A stretch of 64,000 nt of DNA from Gaetbulibacter_B jejuensis (GTDB lineage: Bacteria > Bacteroidota > Bacteroidia > Flavobacteriales > Flavobacteriaceae): NCBI RefSeq assembly GCF_039524015.1, contig NZ_BAAAGF010000004.1, forward strand, positions 372,001 to 436,000. Reading direction: 5' to 3'. This document shows, in pieces, positions 54,160 to 62,287 of the stretch (the stretch's first letter is position 1; each line of letters begins with the position of its first letter). Made by a program: the position numbers and the translations under genes. The notes beneath the pieces were generated by a model. The model did not search any database. It was not told the origin of the DNA and saw only the letters and a list, made by a program, of their open reading frames with translations.

Positions 54160-54281
54160 TTTTCGCTACAATATTTTACGTTATCCCAATTTTTTTCCCA
54201 TTTTTTTCGCCATGTAAATGGTAGTTGGCAAACGGGACAAATTTTTGTTGGCAAGTGTTTTTTAGCTATTCTTCTAGGCAT
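54132..54281 (-). CDS. DUF2256 small zinc-finger-like protein
   Basis: A 49-residue protein: KKHLPTKICPVCQLPFTWRK, then KYCSEKCRRNK. The pattern CPxCxxPFTWRKKW...W..VKYCSxxCR is the DUF2256 signature, with two CxxC-type pairs that probably bind zinc. DUF2256 genes accompany cryptochrome and photolyase genes in many bacteria. It overlaps the SDR-DUF2867 gene by 8 nt and cry-DASH by 28 nt. Confidence 0.92.
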   Translation of the reverse strand: MPRRIAKKHLPTKICPVCQLPFTWRKKWEKNWDNVKYCSEKCRRNKTQA

Positions 54282-55698
54282 TGGCTAGTTTATTTATCAT
54301 TCCGTTAAAAATAAATCCATGAAACGGTAAAACACTATACCAATAGAGTCTTCCCCATAGACCGCGTGGTCTGAAGGTAGCGCGTTGGTAAACTTTACCT
54401 TTTGCGACTTGAAACTCTAACCAAGCTTCGCCAGGTAATTTCATTTCGGCAAAAAGGATAAGGCGTTTTTGTTCTTTATCGGCTAATAATACACGCCAAA
54501 AATCTAAGGCATCACCAGTTTTGATGTCGGTTTGGTTGGTACGACCACGACGTAAACCAATACCACCTACTAGTTTGTCTAAATAACCTCTAATTTTCCA
54601 AAGTGTAGTGCCGTAATACCAACCATTTTCACCACCAATAGCCCAAATTTTTTCAAGTGTTCGGTTTTCATCTTTTACTTGTCGTTCTTTGATGTCTTTG
54701 AAACATCCAAATTTTGGAACTTTAAGGTATTTTGTAGAAACTCTTTTTTTGTTTCGGCTACTTATAAAAGCGTCTTTCCAACTAGAGACAATTTCATTTC
54801 CTTCAATTTTAGCAAAAGCTACTTTTACAGCCTCTTTATATGTTATAGGTTTAATGTCCAAAAATTGATTGATGTTGCTTTTTTCTCCTATAATTTCGAT
54901 ACCCATACTATTTACTAAAGAAGAGGCTAATTTGTAAGATGTTGATGTTACAAAATATAACCAGTAGCTTGACAGTTTTGGCGTCATTACCGGAACAGTA
55001 ATGATGTGTCTTTTTAATTTTCTTATGTCTGCAAATTGTAATAACATTTGCTTGTAGGTCATAATTTCTGGACCAAAAATATCATGAGATGTGTTGTACA
55101 ATTCTTCTTTACCAAGTCCTTTGGTTAAAAACGCTAACACGTCTCTAATGCCAATTGGTTGTGTTTTGGTGTTTAACCATTTTGGCGCAATCATTACAGG
55201 AAGTTTTTCGACTAAATCTCTAATAATTTCGAAACTAGCGCTACCAGAACCAACAATAATTCCTGCTTTAAAAACGGTTAATGCGTAAACATTAGATTTT
55301 AAAGTATCTTCTACGTTTTTTCTGGATAATAAATGTTTTGAGAGTTTGGTATCGTTGGTAATTCCGCTAAGGTAAATAACTTGTTTGACGTTAGTCGTTT
55401 CGATATAATTTTTGAAGTTTAACGCACATTCTTCTTCTAACTTATGAAACTTGTCTACAGAATTTGACATAGAATGTATTAAATAATAAGCAGCATCTAT
55501 GTCTTTAGGAATGTTTTGTAATGTGTCCGGTTTTAAAAAATCGGCTTCTACAACATGAAGATTTTCTTCATCTGAATATGCTTTTTCCGTACGTAATTTT
55601 CCGCGTACAGCGCAAACTACCGTATGACCTTGATCTAAAAGTAACGGAATAATACGCTTACCAATGTAACCTGTTGCTCCTGTTACTAATATTCTCAT
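54274..55698 (-). CDS. Atypical SDR / NAD(P)H-binding protein fused to DUF2867
   Basis: A 474-residue two-domain protein. The Rossmann part (1-300) begins RILVTGATGYIGKRIIPLLL with the TGxxGYIG motif and has YYLIHSM near 92. The C-terminal DUF2867 domain (about 325-474) has IWAIGGENGWYYGTTLWKIR, GLRRGR and LPGEAWLEFQV. The domain pair is recurrent in photolyase neighbourhoods. The reaction is unknown; the second domain may bind a lipid or pterin-like ligand. It overlaps DUF2256 by 8 nt. Confidence 0.9.
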   Translation of the reverse strand: MRILVTGATGYIGKRIIPLLLDQGHTVVCAVRGKLRTEKAYSDEENLHVVEADFLKPDTLQNIPKDIDAAYYLIHSMSNSVDKFHKLEEECALNFKNYIETTNVKQVIYLSGITNDTKLSKHLLSRKNVEDTLKSNVYALTVFKAGIIVGSGSASFEIIRDLVEKLPVMIAPKWLNTKTQPIGIRDVLAFLTKGLGKEELYNTSHDIFGPEIMTYKQMLLQFADIRKLKRHIITVPVMTPKLSSYWLYFVTSTSYKLASSLVNSMGIEIIGEKSNINQFLDIKPITYKEAVKVAFAKIEGNEIVSSWKDAFISSRNKKRVSTKYLKVPKFGCFKDIKERQVKDENRTLEKIWAIGGENGWYYGTTLWKIRGYLDKLVGGIGLRRGRTNQTDIKTGDALDFWRVLLADKEQKRLILFAEMKLPGEAWLEFQVAKGKVYQRATFRPRGLWGRLYWYSVLPFHGFIFNGMINKLANA

Positions 55699-55732
55699 AG
55701 GTTTTGATTTTTTTGTCTACAGATAATTACAT

Positions 55733-56368
55733 TTATTGATTGTTAGCTAAAGATGTTTTAGGTCTTTGGTATTCTAAACGTTTTTCTAGAGTAGGAATAG
55801 CGTAAGTGTCTAATCCGTTAATAGTTGCTATTTCTGCTTTAGATAGATTTACAAAGCCATCATTTTCTAATAAATTATCATTGATGAAAAGATTTTCAAT
55901 TTCACCTAAAACAAGAATAGTATCGTTTTCTTTAATGAAATACTCTTGAACAAATTTCATTTGAAGCTGAACTGGCGCATCTTTTACAAATGGTGCAAAA
56001 CACTCATTTTTATATTCTGAATTGAGATTAGTCACTTCAAATTCTGAAATATTAGCATCGTATTTAGCCGATGTGTGATGCGCATCTTCAATTATTGATT
56101 TATGAATGTGATTAATCGTGTAAACACCAGTTGATTTGATGTTTTCGTAAGTGTTGCGTAAAACTGTTGTTGGTCTACAAAAAAAACCTAAAAGCGGCGG
56201 ATTGCTACCAACATGCGTTACCGAACTAAACACTGCAACATTCTCGATATTATCCTTAGATTTTGTGCCAATTAAATTAGCGCTTTTAAATCCTGAAACA
56301 CTGTTTATAAGATTAATGCGGTATAAATGATGCATTTCTTCGATATGTTTTTTACTGAAATGCTTCAT
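55733..56368 (-). CDS. Flavin reductase family protein (FMN-binding split barrel)
   Basis: A 211-residue protein with the flavin-reductase-like fold: KSANLIGTKSKDNIENVAVF, SVTHVGSNPPLLGFFCRPTT and YTINHIHKSIIEDAH. It likely reduces or binds FMN with NAD(P)H. It may keep flavin cofactors reduced for the photolyases encoded downstream, an inference from context. It overlaps the ABC1 kinase gene stop by 1 nt. Confidence 0.88.
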   Translation of the reverse strand: MKHFSKKHIEEMHHLYRINLINSVSGFKSANLIGTKSKDNIENVAVFSSVTHVGSNPPLLGFFCRPTTVLRNTYENIKSTGVYTINHIHKSIIEDAHHTSAKYDANISEFEVTNLNSEYKNECFAPFVKDAPVQLQMKFVQEYFIKENDTILVLGEIENLFINDNLLENDGFVNLSKAEIATINGLDTYAIPTLEKRLEYQRPKTSLANNQ

Positions 56369-57681
56369 TATTTTAAATTTTGAAAGTTATTGATTTTGAT
56401 GCCTTTAGCTTTTAAATCGAACATTAAATTGTACAATCCAAAAAACGTACGGTTAATGTAAATAAAATGCTTAGATCCGCGATTACCGTTCATTTTTCTT
56501 AGTTCTGTACTTTTACTGTAACGTTGTCCCATTTCTGAAATAGCATTGAAAAATTCAGGATCAGAAAAATCAAAAGTATCCACATGAAAAGGTTTGGTGA
56601 ATAAGCTTAACAATTCATGAAACATTGCAGAGAAGAAGTCTAATTCTTCTTTGCTATCATCTTCTCTTAATATTTCTAATTCGAACATTTTTTTAGTGAA
56701 AATATCTTTGTTTTCAAGACTTTCTTTTTTTGCCAATTCAAAATATGGTGTGTAAAAATCTTCAGGTACTATTTTCATACAACCAAAGTCTAACGCGATA
56801 AGTTCGCCATTTTTGGACACTAAAAAGTTTCCGGGATGTGGATCTGCGTGTACTTTTTTAAGCACATGCATTTGGTACATATAAAAATCCCATAGTGCTT
56901 GACCAATTTGATTTGCTACTTCTTGATTGGTATTGTGTGCAGTAAATTCAGAAAGGTGTTCGCCTTCCATCCAATCCATAGTAATGATACGTTCTGAAGA
57001 TAAATCTTCGTAATAGTCAGGAAATTTAAGGTTAGGAATGTGTTTACATGCTTTTACAATCTCTTTACTTTGCTTAACTTCTAGTATGTAGTTAGTTTCT
57101 TCAACTAATTTATTTTCGACTTCTTTAAAGTATTTATCACTATCTTTTCCTTTAATATTGAACATTTTGATAGCGATAGGTTTTACCAAAGCCAAATCGC
57201 TAGAAATGCTTTCTGCAACACCAGGATATTGAATTTTCACAGCAAGTTTTTTCCCATCCTTTTCTGCTAAATGCACTTGTCCAATACTAGCTGCATTAAC
57301 CGAATTAAGATTGAAGGTGTCAAAGATTTGACTTGGTAATTGACCGAAATATTTTTTAAAAGTCTTCTTCACTAAAGGTGCCGATAGTGGCGGTACAGAA
57401 AATTGTGCTAACGAGAATTTTTCTACATAGGCTTGTGGTAAAATGCTTTTTTCCATACTAAGCATTTGAGCCACTTTTAAAGCACTTCCTTTAAGTTGTT
57501 TTAAACTGTCGTAAATATCGTCTGCGTTGTTTTTATTTAAACGTTCTTTAGCTTCAACTTCAGATTTTGTAATCTTATCACCATAATATTTTAGGTAATT
57601 AACACCAACTTTAGCACCTGTAGATACTAATTTGGTTGCACGAGATATTTTTGAAACAGGTATTTTGTCTATAGTTTTCAA
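56368..57681 (-). CDS. ABC1/UbiB (AarF) family atypical kinase
   Basis: A 437-residue member of the ABC1 family. The KxGQ-like region reads GSALKVAQMLSMEKSILPQA, the nucleotide-binding part is NAASIGQVHLAEKDGKKLAVKIQYPG, and the catalytic-like segment is KVHADPHPGNFLVSKNGELIALDFGCMK. Relatives act in quinone synthesis and in plant plastid photooxidative stress. No C-terminal membrane helices are visible. It lies second in the operon, 11 bp after tetR. Complete. Confidence 0.92.
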   Translation of the reverse strand: MKTIDKIPVSKISRATKLVSTGAKVGVNYLKYYGDKITKSEVEAKERLNKNNADDIYDSLKQLKGSALKVAQMLSMEKSILPQAYVEKFSLAQFSVPPLSAPLVKKTFKKYFGQLPSQIFDTFNLNSVNAASIGQVHLAEKDGKKLAVKIQYPGVAESISSDLALVKPIAIKMFNIKGKDSDKYFKEVENKLVEETNYILEVKQSKEIVKACKHIPNLKFPDYYEDLSSERIITMDWMEGEHLSEFTAHNTNQEVANQIGQALWDFYMYQMHVLKKVHADPHPGNFLVSKNGELIALDFGCMKIVPEDFYTPYFELAKKESLENKDIFTKKMFELEILREDDSKEELDFFSAMFHELLSLFTKPFHVDTFDFSDPEFFNAISEMGQRYSKSTELRKMNGNRGSKHFIYINRTFFGLYNLMFDLKAKGIKINNFQNLK

Positions 57682-57692
57682 TAGAATGAGAA

Positions 57693-58352
57693 TTAAGAGT
57701 TCATTTGAAATTTTTCTTTATAAATAAACTTTCCAAAATCTATTAGGCTTTTTATTGGAGCAATGTCTAATACATCAAAACTTGTATTGACAGATTTTTC
57801 TATGAAAATGTCTGTTTTTTCAAAAGATGGAGACGTGTCATCCATCCAAAATTTGATGGTTAATAATAATTGCATCCAAGCAGATTCTTTGAGTCCACGA
57901 CGTTGAATTTTATTTATTTGTTCTTGCTTAGCTTCTAGAAGCTCAATCTGTAAACTTTCTATATAACTTGTAAATGCTTTTTTTAATTCTGCAAGCAATT
58001 TTAAACCTTTTAAACTTTGCTTATGTTGCTCTAAAGCATACCTTACATAACTTCTATTAGCTGTTAGGTTTTCAAAGAAAGTATAGTAAAAACTTAACAG
58101 TTTGTTTCTAGAATTAAATGCGGTGTAATCTTCGTTTGCACTCAAAGCCTTTAGCGTATTGTCAAAAAAAGCTTTAAATATATGTTGTTCAAGTGCTTCA
58201 AATGAACCAAAAAAAGCATAAAATTTTTGCTCTTCAAATTTGTGTTTCTTAGCAAAAGCATATACTGTTTTTGGACGTTTGTTATGCTCTAAAACATAAT
58301 CCATATAGAAGGTTATGATATTGTTACTTGTAATTGTTTTTTGTTTTGCCAT
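57693..58352 (-). CDS. TetR/AcrR family transcriptional regulator
   Basis: A 219-residue regulator. The N-terminal HTH includes KTVYAFAKKHKFEEQKFYAF followed by FGSFEALEQHIFKAFF, typical of TetR. The C-terminal ligand domain includes RYALEQHKQSLKGLKLLAEL. It is the first gene of the photolyase operon and is preceded by the 44-nt element that also precedes the second operon, so autoregulation and control of both units is a reasonable hypothesis. The inducing signal is unknown; no B12- or flavin-binding domain is present. Confidence 0.88.
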   Translation of the reverse strand: MAKQKTITSNNIITFYMDYVLEHNKRPKTVYAFAKKHKFEEQKFYAFFGSFEALEQHIFKAFFDNTLKALSANEDYTAFNSRNKLLSFYYTFFENLTANRSYVRYALEQHKQSLKGLKLLAELKKAFTSYIESLQIELLEAKQEQINKIQRRGLKESAWMQLLLTIKFWMDDTSPSFEKTDIFIEKSVNTSFDVLDIAPIKSLIDFGKFIYKEKFQMNS

Positions 58353-58379
58353 GTCTTTTAAATATTTTATAAAGATACT

Positions 58380-58423
58380 AAATGTTTAATTTTTAATTAT
58401 AAACATTAAACAAAACTTAACAT
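58380..58423 (-). promoter_or_regulatory. Shared upstream element A of the light-stress island
   Basis: A 44-nt element, plus-strand start AAATGTTTAATTTTTAATTA and end TTAAACAAAACTTAACAT. It is similar without gaps to 49711-49754 (34 of 44). It lies 27 bp upstream of the tetR ATG. The inverted half-sites TGTTTAA/TTAAACA are candidates for TetR binding. Confidence 0.5.
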
Positions 58424-58519
58424 GTGAAATGATAATTATTGTTTGACAAGCACAAAAAAGAGCATTATATGTAAACCCAGCTTTGTATTTTTTGATTTGG
58501 TAAAAAGATGTATGAAATG

Positions 58520-59091
58520 TTAATTTATAGTTTTGTTAACATCTAGAGGGCTTTCTAATTTGTAATTTTAATTTTTTAAAAGCGATACATTAATTCTAAT
58601 CAAAATCTAATCAAAAATGAAAAAACTATTACTACTCACTTTGGCAATTGCGTTTACATTTAGCGTGAATGCTCAAATTGAAACACCACAATCTAGTCCT
58701 GCTAGTAAGCTTGAACAAAGGGTTGGTTTAACTGATGTTACTCTAGAGTATTCTCGTCCAGGAGTAAAAGGAAGAGCTATTTTTGGAGATTTAGTACCTT
58801 ATGATAAACTTTGGAGAGCAGGAGCTAATAAAAATACAATGGTGACATTTAGTGATGATGTTACTATTGATGGACAAACACTTAAGGCTGGTTCTTATGC
58901 GATTTTTGTTAAGCCTATGAAAGGTTCTTGGGAAGTATTTTTCTACACTGATACAAATAACTGGGGAAATCCTCAAAATTGGGATGATGCTAAAGTAGCA
59001 GTTAAAACTACTGTTAAAACTTACGAAGTACCATTTAATGTTGAAACGTATACAATTGATGTTAATCAAATATCAAATAGTGGTGCTGCAT
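58520..59091 (+). repeat. 571-bp direct repeat, right copy (promoter and 5' part of intact DUF2911 gene)
   Basis: Same sequence as 43811-44381 apart from one extra A and a few substitutions. The match begins 97 bp upstream of the ATG and ends at codon 158 of the gene. The distance between copies is about 14.7 kb, spanning the whole light-stress island. Confidence 0.93.
58533..58562 (+). promoter_or_regulatory. Possible promoter of the DUF2911 gene
   Basis: TTG (58533-58535), 20-bp spacer, TAATTTG (58556-58562), close to the flavobacterial TTG/TAnnTTTG pattern but one base short in the second box. In the truncated copy the first box reads TTA instead of TTG. Confidence 0.35.
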
Positions 59092-59462
59092 TAGAGTTTA
59101 TTTGGGAAAAAACTTATGCTGCTGTACCGTTTACTGTACCAACAGATACAAAAGTAACCTCTTCTATTGACAGAGTAATGAATGGACCGAGTGCTAATGA
59201 TTATTATGCAGCTGCTGTTTATTATTTAGAAGAAGGTAAAGATATTAATAAAGCTAAAGAGTGGATAGACAAATCAATGTCTTTGACAGAAACTCCTAGA
59301 TTTTGGCAATTAAGAAAAAAGTCGTTAATCTATGCTGCTGCAGGCGATAAAAAAGGGGCTATTGAAGCAGCAAAAAAATCTTTAGCTGCAGCCAAAGAAG
59401 CAGGAAATGATGATTATGTGAAAATGAATACAGATTCATTAAAAGAATGGGGAGCAATGTAA
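58617..59462 (+). CDS. DUF2911 domain-containing exported protein
   Basis: A 281-residue protein with signal peptide MKKLLLLTLAIAFTFSVNAQ. The DUF2911 domain covers about 22-185: SPASKLEQRVGLTDVTLEYS, RPGVKGRAIFGDLVPYDKLW and FVKPMKGSWEVFFYTDTNNW. A TPR-like helical tail (YYLEEGKDINKAKEWIDKSM onward) follows to the end. These proteins are common in Bacteroidota and assumed to be periplasmic; the function is not known. It is the intact version of the truncated copy at 43.9 kb and has its own terminator. Confidence 0.9.
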   Translation: MKKLLLLTLAIAFTFSVNAQIETPQSSPASKLEQRVGLTDVTLEYSRPGVKGRAIFGDLVPYDKLWRAGANKNTMVTFSDDVTIDGQTLKAGSYAIFVKPMKGSWEVFFYTDTNNWGNPQNWDDAKVAVKTTVKTYEVPFNVETYTIDVNQISNSGAALEFIWEKTYAAVPFTVPTDTKVTSSIDRVMNGPSANDYYAAAVYYLEEGKDINKAKEWIDKSMSLTETPRFWQLRKKSLIYAAAGDKKGAIEAAKKSLAAAKEAGNDDYVKMNTDSLKEWGAM

Positions 59463-59483
59463 TTGTAAACCAATAATAATACT

Positions 59484-59513
59484 AAAAAAGCGCAACAATT
59501 GTTGCGCTTTTTT
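59484..59513. terminator. Bidirectional intrinsic terminator between DUF2911 and the oxidoreductase gene
   Basis: Perfect palindrome AGCGCAACAA/TTGTTGCGCT with flanking A and T runs. It ends the plus-strand DUF2911 gene and overlaps the stop of the convergent minus-strand gene. Confidence 0.9.
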
Positions 59514-60499
59514 TATTCATAATGTAAACCTATTTTTTGTCTTACAGTATCTAACATTGTAATTAGAGTTTTACTAAATTGAAACGACATAACATCACTT
59601 TCTGTTTTTCCATCTCTAAGTAATTGGTTAAAGTGTATGGTTTCAAAATTATAACCGTTGGTAGTATATCCAAAATCGAAATGTTCTTCTTTGCCTTCAT
59701 TAGGAATTAAACTCACTGTCGAAGGCTCTTGAAAACGACTGTTTATTTTTACAATTCCGTTTTCGCAATAAAATATAGCTTCAGTAGGTGTTTTTTCTAA
59801 AAGGGTACTTTTTAAATGCGCTTTTATAGAATTGTTATAGTCAAAAGTTATTGTACAAGACGAATCTACACCATTTTCAAAAAAAGTAGCATTGGTTTCT
59901 AAGGTATTTGGTTGACCTAGAGTAGACAATGCTGCAAAAATAGGATAGATACCAATATCTAAAAGACTTCCGCCACCTAACGACTTTTTAAACACGCGAG
60001 AATTCATGTCAACTGTTGGTTTAAAGCCAAAGTCAGCTTCTAATTTTGTGATGTTTCCAAAGGTTTTGTCTTCAAGGTGTTGAAGCGCAAATTTGTAATG
60101 TGGTAAAAAATACGTCCATAAGGCTTCCATGAGCAGTACTTTGTTTTCTTTTGCTACTGTAATCATCTCTTCAACCTCATTTTTATCCATAGCAAAAGGT
60201 TTTTCGCATAACACCGCTTTTTTATTTTTTAGACATAATATGGCATTTTCTTTATGGAGTGCATGTGGAGTCGCAATATAAACTGCGTCAATATTTGGGT
60301 CTTTAGCTAAATCTTCATAACTGTTGTACGCTTTTTCGGCATTATAAGTTTTAGCAAATTCGTTAGCTTTTTCTTGGCTTCGGGACGCCACAGCATATAA
60401 TTGACAATTGTCAATAGTTAAAATATCTTGGGCAAATTTATTGGCTATTTTTCCAAGACCAATAATTCCCCAGCGTATGGTTTTAGTTTGTTGTGACAT
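59513..60499 (-). CDS. Gfo/Idh/MocA family oxidoreductase
   Basis: A 328-residue NAD(P)-dependent sugar or cyclitol dehydrogenase. Rossmann motif WGIIGLGKIANKFAQDI, catalytic-type CEKPFAMDKNEVEEM (Lys in EKP, near residue 96), then GGGSLLDIGIYPI with the conserved Asp and a late His-free C-terminal sheet domain. The substrate is unknown. It overlaps the sodium symporter gene by 17 nt, which suggests that the symporter imports a related sugar. Confidence 0.9.
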   Translation of the reverse strand: MSQQTKTIRWGIIGLGKIANKFAQDILTIDNCQLYAVASRSQEKANEFAKTYNAEKAYNSYEDLAKDPNIDAVYIATPHALHKENAILCLKNKKAVLCEKPFAMDKNEVEEMITVAKENKVLLMEALWTYFLPHYKFALQHLEDKTFGNITKLEADFGFKPTVDMNSRVFKKSLGGGSLLDIGIYPIFAALSTLGQPNTLETNATFFENGVDSSCTITFDYNNSIKAHLKSTLLEKTPTEAIFYCENGIVKINSRFQEPSTVSLIPNEGKEEHFDFGYTTNGYNFETIHFNQLLRDGKTESDVMSFQFSKTLITMLDTVRQKIGLHYE

Positions 60500-62183
60500 G
60501 TGTTTTTTGATTCAATTGAATGCCTAATGCTAATACAATAACAATAAGACAACCTACAAAATTTAACCATAAATACGGTAGGTTGATAAGACTAAAATGG
60601 TTTAAGAAAAATAGTGCAATAACAATAACTTGAGTTAATAATGCAGCAATAAAAACCGCATTTCCTTTAACGTGTTTAAAGAAAAAAGCAAGTAAGAAAA
60701 TACCAAGCACATTTCCGTAGAAAATAGAACCAATGATATTTACCAACTGAATGAGGTTTTCGGCTAAATTAGCAACACAGGCTACACCTATTGCCATTAA
60801 TCCCCAAGCTAGAGTAAACCATTTTGAGGCTTTTACCATTTCAGCTTCAGATTTTTCACTTACATTTCGTTTGTATAAATCTATAGTTGTTGTAGATGCT
60901 AATGCGTTGAGCTCACTAGAAGTACTAGACATTGCAGCACTTAAAATAACAGCAAGCAACAACCCAATAAGACCACGAGGAAGGTTCTTCAAGATAAAAG
61001 AAATAAACATGTAGTCTTTATCATTACTTTCAATCTTTAGGTTTTTGGCTTCAGCAGCTTTATCAATTAAAACTCTTGCTTCGGCTCTTAGTTTATCATT
61101 TTCGGTATTGAAGTTTGCAATTGTAGATTTTGAAATGGACTTTCCTGTAGTGTTAAACGAATTAATAGCTTCCTTTTTAACGTGAAAAAGTTCTTGTTGC
61201 TGTGTTTGAAGTTGCTTGTAGTCTTCAGCGTATTCTGAATTTAAAACGGTTTCAGTAGCTAAAGGGTTAAAATTTAAAGGAGCTTCATTAAACTGATAAA
61301 ACACAAACACCATAACGCCAACCAATAGAATAAAGAACTGCATAGGGACTTTTAACAAGCCGTTAAAAATGAGTCCTAATTGCATTTCTTTAACCGATTT
61401 TCCTGAAAGATAACGCTGTACTTGACTTTGATCTGTTCCAAAATAGGAGAGCATCAAAAACGTACCACCAATAATTCCACTCCAAAAGGTATAACGGTTA
61501 TTAAGATCGAATGAAAAATCTAAAACATCCATTTTGCCACTAGCTCCTGCAATTTCTATGGCATTGCTAAAGGTGATGTCTTCTGGTAGCTTATTGATGA
61601 TTAAAATAAAAGCGACAATCATTCCTGAGAAAATAACTAGCATTTGGTGTTTTTGAGTCACGTTTACAGCTTTTGTACCACCTGTAACTGTGTAGATGAT
61701 TACCAACACACCAATAATAATGTTTAGTAAAAGCAGATTCCAACCTAATACAACCGATAAGATTATAGCAGGTGCAAAAATGGTTATTCCTGCAGCTAAA
61801 CCTCTTTGTATTAAAAAGAGTATTGCTGTTAGAGTTCTTGTTTTTAAATCAAATCTGTTTTCTAAAAACTCGTAAGCTGTATATACTTTAAGTCGATGGT
61901 ATAATGGAATAAACACCATGCATATAATAACCATAGCAATAGGAAGTCCAAAATAAAATTGAACAAAGCCCATACCATCATTAAACGCTTGACCAGGAGT
62001 TGATAAAAACGTAATAGCACTTGCTTGTGTTGCCATTACAGAGAGTCCAATAGTCCACCAATGTGCAGTATTGCCACCTTTTATGTAATCTTCAACATTT
62101 TTACTACCACGAGTTTGCCAAGTACCATATAAAACAATAGTAAAAAGGGTTAATGAAAGTACAATCCAGTCTATTGTTTGCAT
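60483..62183 (-). CDS. Sodium:solute symporter (SSS family)
   Basis: A 566-residue inner-membrane transporter with about 13 helices. The opening WIVLSLTLFTIVLYGTWQTR, GLSVMATQASAITFLSTPGQ (Na-binding region of TM1/2), AYEFLENRFDLKTR and GTDQSQVQRYLSGKS are family hallmarks. An extra soluble loop of about 85 residues rich in Glu and Lys (about 315-400) separates helices. Its likely substrate is a sugar or sialic-acid-like solute, given the downstream oxidoreductase and upstream PIG-L deacetylase genes, but this is inference. Confidence 0.9.
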   Translation of the reverse strand: MQTIDWIVLSLTLFTIVLYGTWQTRGSKNVEDYIKGGNTAHWWTIGLSVMATQASAITFLSTPGQAFNDGMGFVQFYFGLPIAMVIICMVFIPLYHRLKVYTAYEFLENRFDLKTRTLTAILFLIQRGLAAGITIFAPAIILSVVLGWNLLLLNIIIGVLVIIYTVTGGTKAVNVTQKHQMLVIFSGMIVAFILIINKLPEDITFSNAIEIAGASGKMDVLDFSFDLNNRYTFWSGIIGGTFLMLSYFGTDQSQVQRYLSGKSVKEMQLGLIFNGLLKVPMQFFILLVGVMVFVFYQFNEAPLNFNPLATETVLNSEYAEDYKQLQTQQQELFHVKKEAINSFNTTGKSISKSTIANFNTENDKLRAEARVLIDKAAEAKNLKIESNDKDYMFISFILKNLPRGLIGLLLAVILSAAMSSTSSELNALASTTTIDLYKRNVSEKSEAEMVKASKWFTLAWGLMAIGVACVANLAENLIQLVNIIGSIFYGNVLGIFLLAFFFKHVKGNAVFIAALLTQVIVIALFFLNHFSLINLPYLWLNFVGCLIVIVLALGIQLNQKTHVTTN

Positions 62184-62185
62184 AA

Positions 62186-62287
62186 TTAGTAAGCTTGTGT
62201 AATTAAGTAGAAAAACAAAATGTACAAGGCATTAGCTACCAAAATTAAGGTGTACATTTTTTGCCATTTGTAGTTGTCCTGTTCCAT
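62186..62287 (-). CDS. 33-residue single-helix membrane peptide
   Basis: Small ORF MEQDNYKWQKMYTLILVANA followed by LYILFFYLITQAY. One hydrophobic helix with a polar N-terminus. Its ATG overlaps the stop of the deacetylase gene (TAATG) and its stop lies 2 bp before the symporter ATG, so it is translationally coupled on both sides. It probably associates with the symporter, similar to other small partner subunits of SSS transporters. Confidence 0.65.
   Translation of the reverse strand: MEQDNYKWQKMYTLILVANALYILFFYLITQAY

Noticed and set aside
44356..58352. Island as a transposon
   Set aside because: No transposase, integrase or terminal inverted repeats are visible; only long direct repeats of a host gene, so homologous recombination fits better.
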